Shown: piece after piece, positions 1 to 11,579 of the stretch
Numbering within the stretch: the first letter of the stretch is position 1
Layout of the letters: every line of letters starts with the position of its first letter
From: Polyangiaceae bacterium
GTDB lineage: Bacteria > Myxococcota_A > Polyangia > Polyangiales > Polyangiaceae
Length of the DNA: 64,000 nucleotides
Assembly: GCA_016719945.1 (NCBI GenBank)
Contig: JADJYE010000006.1
Location: 124,001-188,000, forward strand
Direction: 5' to 3'
Program-made: the position numbers and the translations under genes
Notes under the pieces: model-generated
Database searches by the model: none
The model's input: only the letters and a program-made list of their open reading frames with translations
Told to the model about the DNA's origin: nothing

Positions 1-227
1 CGGACGCCGAAGAGCGAGCCGTTGACCGACACCCGCGCGCGCTTGAGCGCGCCGAGGCCGGCAGGGTTGTAGTGGACCGACGCAGGGTCGGCTGGCAGCG
101 CGATGGCCGCGCCCGAGAGCAGGGCGGCGTCGTCGGAGTAGAAGAGGGGGCCGCCGTTCTCGGCCTGAGCGAGCCGAGGGCAGACCAGGACCGGGGCGGC
201 GAGCGCCAGCGCGACGATGGGCTTCAA
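1..227 (-). CDS. Outer-membrane transport protein, FadL/OmpP1-like (N-terminus only)
   Basis: The frame is open to the window edge, so only about 75 residues are visible. It starts with TTG at 225-227, preceded by GGAGG at good spacing, five bases after the stop of the ABC ATPase gene. A hydrophobic signal peptide ending in AQA is followed by the segment ALLSGAAIALPADPAS and then YNPAG. That resembles the N-terminus of FadL/OmpP1-family beta-barrels, which carry hydrophobic compounds across the outer membrane. It would be the last visible gene of an operon that begins at 3948. The family call rests on this short segment, so the substrate is unknown. Confidence 0.6.
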   Translation of the reverse strand, partial: MKPIVALALAAPVLVCPRLAQAENGGPLFYSDDAALLSGAAIALPADPASVHYNPAGLGALKRARVSVNGSLFGV

Positions 228-231
228 TGGC

Positions 232-969
232 CTAATCCTCCGACACCGACAGGAGCCTGCGAGTCGCCGCGTGCTTCGGCTCGCCGAGCACCTGCTCGGG
301 AGCGCCCGACTCGACCCGCTGTCCCTCCGACATGACGTGCACGACTGCACACGCCTTCCGCGCGAAGGCGAGCGCGTGCGTCGAGATGAGCAGGGTCTGG
401 CCCTCGCTCGCCAGCTCGCGGACGAGCGCGAGCACGTCCGCCGCGCTCCGCAGATCGAGGGCGCTGGTGGGCTCGTCGAGCAACAGCGCCTTCGGTCGCA
501 TCATGAGCGCGCGCGCGATGGCGACGCGCTGCTGCTGCCCGCCCGACAGCGCGCTCGGGTGGCTGCGCGCCTTGTCCGCGAGGCCGAAGCGCGCGAGGAG
601 CTCATGGGCGCGGCCCTCGAGCGCGTCCGCGGCCTCGTGGGCCACCGTCTTCGGCGCGAGCGTTAGGTTGCCCATGACGTCGAGGTGCGGGAAGAGGTGG
701 TAGCCCTGGAACACGATGCCGACCTCGCGGCGCAGCGCGGTGAGCCGCTCGCGGCTGGGGCGCTCGCCCCCGCTCAGCGTGGCCCCGAAGCACTCGACCG
801 TGCCCGAGTCGAACGCCTCAAGGCCGTTGATGCAGCGCAGGAGCGTGGTCTTGCCCGAGCCGCTCTCCCCGATGATCGCGGCGACGCTCCCGCGCTCGAC
901 GCTCAGGTCGACCTTCGAGAGCGCCTGCTTGCCGGCCCGCACCTTGGTGAGCTCGCGCACGCGGATCAC
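232..969 (-). CDS. Polar amino-acid ABC transporter ATP-binding protein
   Basis: A 245-residue ATPase of the HisP/GlnQ type that energises uptake through the partner permease in the inner membrane. Walker A is GESGSGKTT near residue 34, the signature is LSGGQQQR, and Walker B is ALLLDEPTSALD. The D-loop and the H-loop region (LLISTH) are also present. The start overlaps the stop of the SBP-permease gene by 4 bases, so the two are translationally coupled. The length is normal for the family. Amino-acid specificity is inferred from the partner protein, not from this sequence. Confidence 0.93.
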   Translation of the reverse strand: MIRVRELTKVRAGKQALSKVDLSVERGSVAAIIGESGSGKTTLLRCINGLEAFDSGTVECFGATLSGGERPSRERLTALRREVGIVFQGYHLFPHLDVMGNLTLAPKTVAHEAADALEGRAHELLARFGLADKARSHPSALSGGQQQRVAIARALMMRPKALLLDEPTSALDLRSAADVLALVRELASEGQTLLISTHALAFARKACAVVHVMSEGQRVESGAPEQVLGEPKHAATRRLLSVSED

Positions 970-2510
970 AGGTGGGCCCCTGCGCTGGCGAGGCGCCGTC
1001 CGTGGTCGAGCCTGGCCTCGATGCGTCGCGACGCGTAGGACAGCGGCAGGCTCATCGCGAGGTAGAGCGCGGCGGTCATCCCCATCAGCTCGAGGGTCGC
1101 CTGCGTGCTCATCGACAGCACCGAATATCGCTTGGTGAGCTCGACGATCGTGATCACCGAGCAGACGCTGGTGTCCTTGAAGAGCGCGACGAAGTCGTTG
1201 ACGACCGGGGGGATGACCACGCGGGTGGCTTGCGGGAGCACGACCCGCGCGATCGCTTGGCGGCGCGTCATCCCCAGCGCCTCGGCGGCCTCGATCTGGG
1301 AGGTCGGCACGGCGCCGAGGCCGGCTCGATAGATCTCAGCCTCGTAGGCCGAGTAGTTCACCGCGAGCCCGACGATCGCCGTCGCCATGGCGGAAGGGCG
1401 CAGCCCGATCTCCGGCAACAGGAAGAAGATGAAGTAGAGCTGGAGCATCAGCGGCGTGCCGCGGATGAGCTCCACGTAGCCCATCAGCACCCTCGCGAGC
1501 CATCTGGGGCCGTACACGCGCCCCAGCGCGACGAGCAGGCCCAGGGCGATGGCGAGCGGAAACGACGCGAAGCTCAGCAGCACGGTCATGCCCGCGGCCT
1601 GCAGCAACACGAGCCCATAGTCGCGGACGACCGCGAGGCCGCGCTTTCGCGCCGCGGCCTGGATGGGGGCGGCGCTGGGGTCGGACGGGGTGCCGCCCTT
1701 CACCCCGAGCAGCGCGTCGAGCTCGCGCTGCTGGTCGTTCCACATGCCGTACTTGCGGTACAGCGTCTCGAGGTCGCCCCGCTCGTGGAGCTTCGCGAGG
1801 GCTTGGTCGAGCGCGTCGACGAGGGTCTGCTCGCCGCTTCGCGCGTAGAGCACGTACGTGCCTGCGCCGCGGACCTCCTTCGCGGGCGCCAGGGCCGGAA
1901 AGCGCGGCGCGTAGAAGGCGACGATCGGCGTGTCTTGCACGGTGGCGTCGAGCTTGCCGGTCTCCACCTCGCGCATCGCGTCGGTGTTGCCGTCATAGCG
2001 GACGACCTCCATGACCTTCTCGTGCTCGGTCATCAGCGTGTCGGCGCCCGAGCCGGTCAGGACGCCGACTCGCCGCTTCGGTTCGCGCGCAGAGGTGACG
2101 TCGGACCAGTCGAGCGGGGCCTCACGCTTCGACAAGAGCTGAAGCCCATAGACGTAGTAGGGCTTGGTCGGCGCCATCACGGCCGCGCGCTCAGGGGACA
2201 GCTCGTAGCCGTTCAAGATGACGTCGATCTTCTGCGCCCGCAGCAGGTCTGGCAGCTTGTCCCAGTCGCCGAAGGAGGGCTCGGCGCGCACGCCGAGCTC
2301 GGCCGCGAGCATGGCCGCGAGCTCGACCTCGAACCCGGTCACTTGCGTCGGGTCGTCGTCCCTCGGATAGACGTAGGGGCCGCCACCGACCTGGTCGGCG
2401 CCCCACACCAGCGTGCCGCGCGCTCGGATTGTCGCGAGGTCGTCAGCGCGCGCCGAGCGGGCGAGCGCGACGGCGAGGAGCAGGGTGAGCAGGGCCAGGG
2501 CGGCGCGCAC
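966..2510 (-). CDS. ABC transporter substrate-binding protein-permease fusion (polar amino acid type)
   Basis: This 514-residue protein joins two parts that are usually separate. Residues 1-22 are a signal peptide and about 25-265 are a periplasmic solute-binding domain of the SBP_bac_3 type (IRARGTLVWGAD at its start). About 295-505 are a HisM/GlnP-type permease with several membrane segments and the EAA loop (EAAEALGMTRRQAIARVVLP), which docks the ATPase encoded next. Binding domain and channel are therefore tethered at 1:1. The gene overlaps the ATPase gene by 4 bases and follows two lipoprotein genes in the same direction. The ligand cannot be read from the sequence. Confidence 0.9.
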   Translation of the reverse strand: MRAALALLTLLLAVALARSARADDLATIRARGTLVWGADQVGGGPYVYPRDDDPTQVTGFEVELAAMLAAELGVRAEPSFGDWDKLPDLLRAQKIDVILNGYELSPERAAVMAPTKPYYVYGLQLLSKREAPLDWSDVTSAREPKRRVGVLTGSGADTLMTEHEKVMEVVRYDGNTDAMREVETGKLDATVQDTPIVAFYAPRFPALAPAKEVRGAGTYVLYARSGEQTLVDALDQALAKLHERGDLETLYRKYGMWNDQQRELDALLGVKGGTPSDPSAAPIQAAARKRGLAVVRDYGLVLLQAAGMTVLLSFASFPLAIALGLLVALGRVYGPRWLARVLMGYVELIRGTPLMLQLYFIFFLLPEIGLRPSAMATAIVGLAVNYSAYEAEIYRAGLGAVPTSQIEAAEALGMTRRQAIARVVLPQATRVVIPPVVNDFVALFKDTSVCSVITIVELTKRYSVLSMSTQATLELMGMTAALYLAMSLPLSYASRRIEARLDHGRRLASAGAHL

Positions 2511-2528
2511 GCCGCCATCGTACGCCCG

Positions 2529-3008
2529 TTACCCGAGATCGACGGAGTGGACCGCGGCCTCGATCTGCTTCTTGGTCTTGCCGTCGAAGAAGGCCTTGTC
2601 TCCTGCCGCCTCGACGACGATGACGCGCCCCTCGGAGACGAAGACCGCGACCCAATACTCGTGCGGTCGGCCATTGCGCTCGCGCTCGTAGCGCAGGCGG
2701 CGGCCGACGGCGCCCTTGTCGGTCGTGATCTTCTCGGGGGCCTGGTCGACGGCCGTGTAGCCCGACTTCTGGAGCCGGTAGTCGAGCGCCGCGGTCCAGA
2801 ACTCGATGTTGCCCTTGAGGTCGTTGTCCTCCGAGCGGACGGCGATGACGACGCCCGAGGCGCTGGTCGCGCGGTACGCGTAGGTCTTGCCCGGCTCGAG
2901 CTCCGCGAACCCTTCGGGGGCGTCGAGGTGAGCCGAGCGAGCGCACGCGGCGAGGAGCATGAACGGAGCGATGACGAGCAGGTGGAGGCGGTTCATGGGG
3001 TGGCTCAC
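2529..3008 (-). CDS. Small lipoprotein of unknown function
   Basis: About 155-159 residues with an N-terminal hydrophobic segment and a lipobox (LLAAC), so probably a lipid-anchored envelope protein. The body is a mixed alpha/beta domain with no motif I recognise. The GTG at 3006-3008 overlaps the predicted stop of the upstream DUF4349 gene as GTGA. An internal ATG at 2994-2996 gives a more conventional signal peptide (MNRLHLL) and may be the true start. It ends 18 bases before the transporter gene, so it is probably in the same operon. Confidence 0.7.
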   Translation of the reverse strand: MSHPMNRLHLLVIAPFMLLAACARSAHLDAPEGFAELEPGKTYAYRATSASGVVIAVRSEDNDLKGNIEFWTAALDYRLQKSGYTAVDQAPEKITTDKGAVGRRLRYERERNGRPHEYWVAVFVSEGRVIVVEAAGDKAFFDGKTKKQIEAAVHSVDLG

Positions 3009-3948
3009 GATTTCGCGGGGGGAGGGTGAAGAGGTGATCGATGCCGAGCGTGCCGAACCACGAGACGGGGAGGTCGATCGCGCGCGGTGGCGGGGGCGGG
3101 GGAGGAGGCGGCGGGGGCGGGGCGTCTTGGGCGACGACCGGCGGCGCCGGCTTCGGCTTCGCGGCGACCTTCACGTCGAGCACGCTGAAGGCGGTGTGCT
3201 CCTTGAGGAAGCGCAGGCGTCCGACGATGCCGTCCATCTCCACCGCGACGCGCTCGAGCTCCTTCTCGACCGTGAGCATGTCCGCGATCGAGTGCGCCTT
3301 CGCGAGAAACTCCTCGAGCCGCTTGCGGGTGGCGCGCAGGTTCTCGAGGCGGACCTCGAGGTCGTGGTACTCGGCGGTGACGTCGTCGGCGGTGACGCTC
3401 GAGCTCTGGACCTCTCCGAGCTTCGCGACCTTGGTGAGCGCCTCGCGGAACTCGGACGAGGGGACCTTGATCTTCACCGTGTCGTTGGTGCGACCCGCGA
3501 GGTGGCCGCCCAGCGACTCCGCCGCGTCGATGACCTGGTCGATCACGGCCGGCTGCGCGCCGTCGGCGACCAGGAGCTGCAGGTTGCCCTTGTAGACGAT
3601 GAGCGAGGCGGTCTTCGGCTTGCTCGGCTCGGCGCTCTTCGCGCCTTGAGGGGCGCTCGGCGTGGGGGCGCTGCCCTTCGCAGGCGTGCCCTTCGGCGCG
3701 GGCGCGGGGGCGCCGGGAGGCTGAGGCGCGCCGGGAGCCTGAGGGGCTCCGGGGGCCTGCTGCGCGACGGGCGAGGGGGAGGGGGCGTCGTCCTGGGGAG
3801 CCGGCGCCTGGCCCTTCGCGTGCTGGTAGGCGGCGACCTCGGGGCTGGCGCTCGGCGCCCCGCCACAGGCGGCGCCCAGCGAGACGAGCAGCGCGGCCGC
3901 GCAGACGCGTGACCACGGGCGATGGATCCAAGACGAACGAAAGGACAC
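3005..3948 (-). CDS. DUF4349-family lipoprotein (reading frame broken near 3017-3022)
   Basis: GTG start at 3946-3948 with GAGGAGG upstream, then a signal peptide with lipobox SLGAAC. A long Pro/Ala/Gln-rich linker spans about residues 40-110. A DUF4349-like domain follows, with the predicted helical hairpin (EVRLENLRATRKRLEEFL). The protein should end LFTLPPAKS with TGA at 3005-3007, overlapping the next gene's GTG. As sequenced, the G6 run at 3017-3022 is one base short, and the frame runs on through the next gene as Arg/Pro-rich nonsense. With one base restored the protein is 314 residues. It is probably an envelope lipoprotein; its function is unknown. Confidence 0.75.
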
Positions 3949-4060
3949 GGGGACCTCCTCGGCAGAAGCAGGGGTCGCCGCTCGTGGAGCTTCGATGGGC
4001 AGAGAGCCCGTCGGCCTCGAGCAGCGGACGCCGAGAAGAACGGGGAGGTCTGGGCGCGCC

Positions 4061-5817
4061 TTACAGGCCCGCGATCCCCGCGAAGGCCTGCTTGAGGGCC
4101 TCGAGGGTCGAGTTGGCTCGCCCCTCGGCGTCCCGCAGAGGCTCGCCTTCTTTCATCGGCTCCCGCACGTCGAAGTAGATCTTGATCTTCGGCTCGGTGC
4201 CGCTCGGGCGCGCGATGATGCGGCTGCCCCCCGTGAGCGCGTACATGAGGACGTCGCTCGGCGGCAGCGCGATCCTCGAGGTCGTCCCGGCCCGGTCGAC
4301 CTTGGTGCCCGCGGCGACGTCGGTCGTCGCCTCGACGGCGAGGGGCCCGACCTGGTCGAGGCGCGTGGCGCGGAGGCGAGCCATCACGGCGCGGATCTGG
4401 GCGAGGCCATCCTGGCCCTTCATCGTCACCGACAGCTGGCTGCTAGCGTACAGGCCGTAGCGGCGGGCGATGAGCTCGAGCTCGTCGAGCATCGTCTTGC
4501 CGGCGCTGCGCCGCGCGGCCCAGAGCTCGGCGAACACGAGCGCCGCGCTGATGCCGTCCTTGTCGCGGACCAGCGGGCCGACGGTGTAGCCGAGGGCCTC
4601 TTCGTAGCCGAACACGAACCGCTTACCGGCCGAGGCCTCGAGCTCCATCGCGCGATTCGCGATCCACTTGAAGCCGGTGAGCGTCTCCTCGTAGGCGACG
4701 CCGAGCGCCTCGGCGATGGCGCCGAGCTGAGGCGAAGACACGCACGAGGCGAGAACCAGGCGCCCATCGCCCTGTGGCCCCTCGGTGAGCACGGTGTGTC
4801 CCAGCAGCACGCCGACCTGGTTGCCGGTGAGCTGGACGAAGCCTTTGCCGCTCGCTGAGCGGAGCGCGATCGCCAGCCGATCGACGTCGGGATCGCTCGC
4901 GATGATGAGATCGGCGCCGACGGCGTCTGCGAGCGCGTACGACAGATCGAGGGCGCCCTTCTCCTCGGGGTTGGGGAAGCTCACCGTGGGGAACTCGCCG
5001 TCGGGCTCGGCCTGCTCCTTTACGCTCGTCACGTTCGTGAAGCCGGCGCGCGCGAGCGTCTCCCGGACGAGGCGGTCGCCGACCCCGTGCAGCGGTGTGT
5101 AGACGATCGCGGCGGCGCGATCGCCGCCCTTGCTCACGCTCAGCGCCTGCACCGCGACCAGGTAGCTCTCCTCCAGGTCGGCCGGGAAATCGATGACCAG
5201 ACCGGCGGACCGCGCCTCGTCGAAGCCCATGAGCTGCACGTCGCGGGCAGCGAGAGACTTCGCGATCGCGGCGGCGATGCCCTTGTCGTGCGGCGGGATG
5301 ATCTGCGCGCCGTTGCCCCAGTAGACCTTGTAGCCGTTGTACTCCGGCGGGTTGTGGCTCGCGGTGACCATGACCCCCGCGGCGGCGCCGAGCCGCGTGA
5401 CGGCGTAGGCGGCGACGGGCGTCGGGCAGACGCCAGGCGACAGGAACGACTTGATGCCTTGCTTCGCGAGCACGCGCGCCGTCTCCTCGGCGAAGCGCCG
5501 GCTCATGCGCCGACCGTCGTAGCCGATGACCACCCCGCGCTCACGGACGCGCGCGTCGGGGTGGGCGAGCAGGTACTCGCCGAGGCCCCACGTCGTGCGC
5601 CTCACCACGGCGACGTTCATGCGCGTCTCCCCCGCGCCGATCACGCCACGCAGGCCCGCCGTCCCAAACTCGAGCGGGCCCGCGAAGCGATCACCGAGCT
5701 CGCGGGCCGCGGCGGCGTCGCCCCGTCTGCGCGCGCGACGAGCGCGCGCAGCTCCTCTCGGGTGGTCTCTTCGGGGTCGGCTTCGATCCAGCTCAGCGCG
5801 GCGGTCTTGGCGTCCAT
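4061..5817 (-). CDS. Phosphohexomutase (phosphoglucomutase/phosphomannomutase family), frameshifted near residue 32
   Basis: Interconverts hexose 1- and 6-phosphates. All four family loops are present: phosphoserine loop TASHNPPEYNGYK, metal loop DPDVDRL, sugar loop GYEEALGY, and phosphate-binding loop RPSGTEPKIK. The open frame as read begins only at about 5644 (MIGAGETRMNV). The missing N-terminus lies in another frame from ATG 5817 (MDAKTAALSWIEAD) and joins through LEFGTAGLRG, the expected family N-terminus, if the C4 run at 5721-5724 has one more base. The restored length of 585 residues fits the family. Monocistronic, with an inverted repeat upstream. Confidence 0.88.
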
Positions 5818-5857
5818 CTAGCGGGCGAGACTAGTCCCCTGGAACCATCGATGCTTG

Positions 5858-5903
5858 AAGAATTCGGGCCGCCCCTGACGGGGCGACGGCGGCCCGAATT
5901 CTT
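5858..5903. terminator. Perfect 16-bp inverted repeat with inner stem
   Basis: AAGAATTCGGGCCGCC at 5858-5873 is repeated as its exact reverse complement at 5888-5903. The 14-base spacer contains CCCCTGACGGGG, which can pair further. It lies between the 3' end of the Cys-rich lipoprotein gene and the start of the phosphohexomutase gene, both on the minus strand. The simplest reading is a transcription terminator for the lipoprotein gene, although no T-run follows. Confidence 0.5.
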
Positions 5904-5947
5904 GGGCAACGCATGGGTCTGTCCCGAAGGGGACCCCTTGTTGTTTG

Positions 5948-5968
5948 CGTGGAAACTTCGTTTCCACG
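5948..5968. terminator. Short 9-bp hairpin downstream of the Cys-rich lipoprotein gene
   Basis: CGTGGAAAC, a 3-base loop, then GTTTCCACG. It sits 50 bases after the stop of the gene ending at 6020 and next to the larger inverted repeat at 5858-5903. A smaller hairpin (GTCCC-GAAG-GGGAC, 5921-5934) lies between them. Probably part of the same 3' end structure. Confidence 0.4.
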
Positions 5969-6019
5969 GGACGAGCTCATCCGCGAGCAGCCCAGGAGGA
6001 GACGGCGAAGCGCCTGGCC

Positions 6020-7336
6020 CTACTGGCACGCCCCCATCCCGTCGCAGTCGGTCGGGCACTCCATGTCGGGGTCGGAGCCGACGGTGCTGTCGTCGCAAGT
6101 GCCGTTCGGGCTCCCGGTCGACGCGTTGTCGCAGCGGCGGCACGTCCCGGTGCAGGAGGTGTTGCAGCAGAAGCCGTCGGCGCAGAACCCCGAGTCGCAC
6201 TGGCTGCCCAGCGTGCACACGCCGCCGACGTCGAGCTTGCAGACGTTGCCCGAGGCGCACACGTAGCCGGTCACGCACTGCCCGTCGTCGCCGTTGCAGT
6301 TGTTGTCGCAGGCGTTTCCGGCGCACTGATGACCGTTGCAGGACGTGTCCATCGACTGGTTGCACTGCCCGGTGGCGTTGCACTGCGGCTGGGTGACCGT
6401 GCCGGCGGTGCAGCTCAAGGCGCCGCAGTTGGTGCCCGCGCCGACGAAGCCACAGGCGGCGCTCGTGCCCGAGCAGGTGCCGGTCAGGCAGTCGGTCGCC
6501 GAGTCGGCGCACTCGTTGGCAGGCTCCATCGCGATGTTCGTGATGTGGCTGCACGTGCCGTTCGCGACGCCGGTGAGCAGGTTGCTGCAGGCCTCGCACG
6601 TCGAGTCGCAGGCGCCGTCGCAGCAGAAGCCGTCGACGCAGTTGCCGAGCACACACTCGTTGTCGTTGAGGCACGCGCCGCCGACCGCGAGATCATCGAC
6701 GCAGATGTCGCTGCCGCTGCAGAACTGGTTGGTGGGGCAGTCGCCGTCGCCGCCGCAGTTTTGGCAGGTCGGCGGGTTGTCCGTGGTGTCGCAGAAGCCT
6801 GTCGTGCAGTCGGCCCCGACCAGGCAGTTTTCACCGATGATGCAGTCGTCGGGGCAGCCGCCGCCGCAGTCTTCGTCAGTCTCGGCGCCGTTCTGCATCC
6901 CGTCGTCGCACATCGCGGCGATGCAGGTGTTGGTCGCCGGGTTGCAGACCTCCGTCAGCGCGTCGCACTGGTCGATGTCGAAGCACTCGACGCAGCTGCC
7001 GTTGCCGTCGCAGACGCCATCGGGCGGGCTCGAGCACGGGGTCTCGGGCGCCTCTCCGATGACCATGCAGGTGTTGTCGACGCAGGCGTAGTCTTCGCAC
7101 TCTTCGGCGATGCCGCAGTCCACCGGGTCGACGCACTGGACCGAGCCGCCGTCGCCCCCCTGGCCGCCCTGCCCGCCGCCGCCCGCGGTCTGCCCGCCGC
7201 CGCCTTGCTGCTGGCCGCCGGTGGTCGGGACTCCGCCCGTTCCCGCTCCGCCCTGGCCGGGGCGGAACTGCTCGAAGTCCTGAGTGCACGCGAGCGCGGC
7301 GAGCGCCAAAAAACCAAGCGCAGAGGTCCGAAGCAT
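6020..7336 (-). CDS. Cys-rich Gly-rich surface lipoprotein
   Basis: ATG at 7334-7336 gives a signal peptide with lipobox LAALAC. A Gly/Gln-rich spacer of about 45 residues (repeats of GGxGGQGG type) follows. The remainder holds several dozen cysteines in short EGF/Dickkopf-like units such as NQFCSGSDICVDD and DCTTGFCDTTDN. The pattern suggests a secreted, disulfide-rich, lipid-anchored surface protein, common in Myxococcota genomes. I see no catalytic motif. Strong hairpins follow the stop codon. Function unknown. Confidence 0.78.
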   Translation of the reverse strand: MLRTSALGFLALAALACTQDFEQFRPGQGGAGTGGVPTTGGQQQGGGGQTAGGGGQGGQGGDGGSVQCVDPVDCGIAEECEDYACVDNTCMVIGEAPETPCSSPPDGVCDGNGSCVECFDIDQCDALTEVCNPATNTCIAAMCDDGMQNGAETDEDCGGGCPDDCIIGENCLVGADCTTGFCDTTDNPPTCQNCGGDGDCPTNQFCSGSDICVDDLAVGGACLNDNECVLGNCVDGFCCDGACDSTCEACSNLLTGVANGTCSHITNIAMEPANECADSATDCLTGTCSGTSAACGFVGAGTNCGALSCTAGTVTQPQCNATGQCNQSMDTSCNGHQCAGNACDNNCNGDDGQCVTGYVCASGNVCKLDVGGVCTLGSQCDSGFCADGFCCNTSCTGTCRRCDNASTGSPNGTCDDSTVGSDPDMECPTDCDGMGACQ

Positions 7337-7386
7337 GGCTCCGAGGCTATCAGCCTCGGCGGCCGAGCGCGACAAAGGTCGAGCGA

Positions 7387-8787
7387 TCAGCCCGCCTTGA
7401 GGGCCTTCGCGGTGCGTTCGGCGAGGGCGGTGTCGTAGGTCCCCGCCCGGACCTCTTCGACCGCGAGCAGCTTGCGGAGGTAGTCGAGGTTGGTCGCGGC
7501 GGGCCCAGCGGGGCCGACCAGCTCGAGGGTGGTCTCAGCGAGCGCGCGGTCGAGGCGCCCGAGGGCGTCCTCGCGGGTGGCCCCCCACGCGACCAGCTTC
7601 GCGATCATCGGGTCGTAGTAGGGCGTCACCTCGCTGCCCTCGACCACGCCGGTCTCGATGCGCAGGTCTTCGCCAGCCGCAGGCCACACCAGCTTCGCGA
7701 TCTTGCCCGGCTGCGGCGCGAAGCTCTTGAGCGGGTTCTCGGCATACACGCGGGCCTCGACGCTGTGCCCTCTCCGGGTCGGCTCGAGGACGCTGGGCGA
7801 GAGCCTCTCGCCGGCCGCGACGCGCAGCTGCTGCTCGACCAGATCGACGCCGGTGACCATCTCGGTGACGCAGTGCTCGACCTGCAGGCGGGCGTTCACC
7901 TCGAGGAAGAAGAGCTCACCGCTCGGGCTCGCCACGAACTCGACCGTGCCTGCCCCCTGGTAGCCCACGCTCGTCACGATGCGCTTCGCAGCCTCGAGCA
8001 GCTCTCGGCGGCGCGCCTCGCCCGCCTCGCCCGCGAAGAAAGGCGCCGGCGAGGGGCTCTCTTCCACGATCTTCTGGTGGCGCCGCTGCAGGCTGCACTC
8101 GCGCTCGCCGAGGGCCACCGCGCCGCCGTGCGCGTCGCACAGGATCTGCACCTCGATGTGCTTCGGGGACGCCACGTAGCGCTCCATGTAGACGCGCGCG
8201 TCGTTGAACGCGCTCTTGCCGCGGTCGGAGCAGGTCTGCACCGCGCGGGCGAGCTTCGCGGGGTCTTCGACGATCTGCATGCCGATCCCCCCGCCGCCGC
8301 CGGCTGCCTTGACCAGCAGCGGAAAGCCGATGCGCTCCGCCTCCGCGGCGATCTTCTGTGCATCTTCGGGCGACACGGGGCCGTCGGTGCCGGGCGGGGG
8401 CGCGACGCCGACCTTCCGCGCGACCTCACGCGCCTTGATCTTGTCGCCGAACGCGTCGAGGCATGACACCGGCGGACCGATGAAGGTGATGCCCGCCGCG
8501 GCGGCGGCCTGCGCGAGCTCCACCTTCTCGCTCAACAGGCCGTAGCCCGGATGGATCGCGTCCGCCTGGGTCTCCTTCGCGGCTGCGAGGATGGCCGCGA
8601 CCGACAGGTAGCTCTCCTTCACCGGCGCCGGCCCGATGCGGACCGCGCGCGTGGCCGCCTTGACGTGCGGCGCCTCGGCGTCCGCGTCGGAGAAGACCGC
8701 GACCGTCTCGATGCCCAAGCGGGCGCACGTGCGCTGGACGCGGCATGCGATCTCGCCGCGATTCGCGATCAGGACCCTACGGAACAT
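7387..8787 (-). CDS. accC: Biotin carboxylase (acyl-CoA carboxylase subunit)
   Basis: Carboxylates biotin with ATP and bicarbonate, the first half-reaction of acetyl- or propionyl-CoA carboxylase. About 466 residues, starting MFRRVLIANRGEIACR. The ATP-grasp glycine loop (KAAGGGGGIGM), the metal/active-site segment FLEVNARLQVEHCVTE, and the C-terminal domain (SVEARVYAENP) are all present. No biotin-carrier domain is attached, so the carrier and carboxyltransferase must be encoded elsewhere. It is divergent from the sterol cluster, whose first step also consumes an acetyl-CoA-derived substrate, but no regulatory link is visible. Confidence 0.92.
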   Translation of the reverse strand: MFRRVLIANRGEIACRVQRTCARLGIETVAVFSDADAEAPHVKAATRAVRIGPAPVKESYLSVAAILAAAKETQADAIHPGYGLLSEKVELAQAAAAAGITFIGPPVSCLDAFGDKIKAREVARKVGVAPPPGTDGPVSPEDAQKIAAEAERIGFPLLVKAAGGGGGIGMQIVEDPAKLARAVQTCSDRGKSAFNDARVYMERYVASPKHIEVQILCDAHGGAVALGERECSLQRRHQKIVEESPSPAPFFAGEAGEARRRELLEAAKRIVTSVGYQGAGTVEFVASPSGELFFLEVNARLQVEHCVTEMVTGVDLVEQQLRVAAGERLSPSVLEPTRRGHSVEARVYAENPLKSFAPQPGKIAKLVWPAAGEDLRIETGVVEGSEVTPYYDPMIAKLVAWGATREDALGRLDRALAETTLELVGPAGPAATNLDYLRKLLAVEEVRAGTYDTALAERTAKALKAG

Positions 8788-8924
8788 ACCTGCTCTCTTT
8801 CTCGCGCTGCGCCGGAGCGTCAAGGTGCGAAGGCCGCTTCGCATCGCATCGGGGGCGTTCGGTACTTGGTCTGCTCGCCACTTCGGGTTAAGGACGCCTG
8901 CGACCAGCGGATCGAGCCGACCGT

Positions 8925-11570
<2,646 letters not shown>

Positions 11571-11579
11571 AGCGCCCTC

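Noticed and set aside
2443..3004. Extension of the DUF4349 frame through the next gene
   Set aside because: Arg/Pro-rich nonsense out of frame with a well-formed lipoprotein gene; explained by one missing base in the G6 run.
972..3029. Open frame of 685 codons on the plus strand
   Set aside because: Antisense to the ABC transporter genes, rich in Arg/Gly/Ala/His with no domain signature; a typical shadow frame of GC-rich DNA. The same holds for dozens of others in the window.
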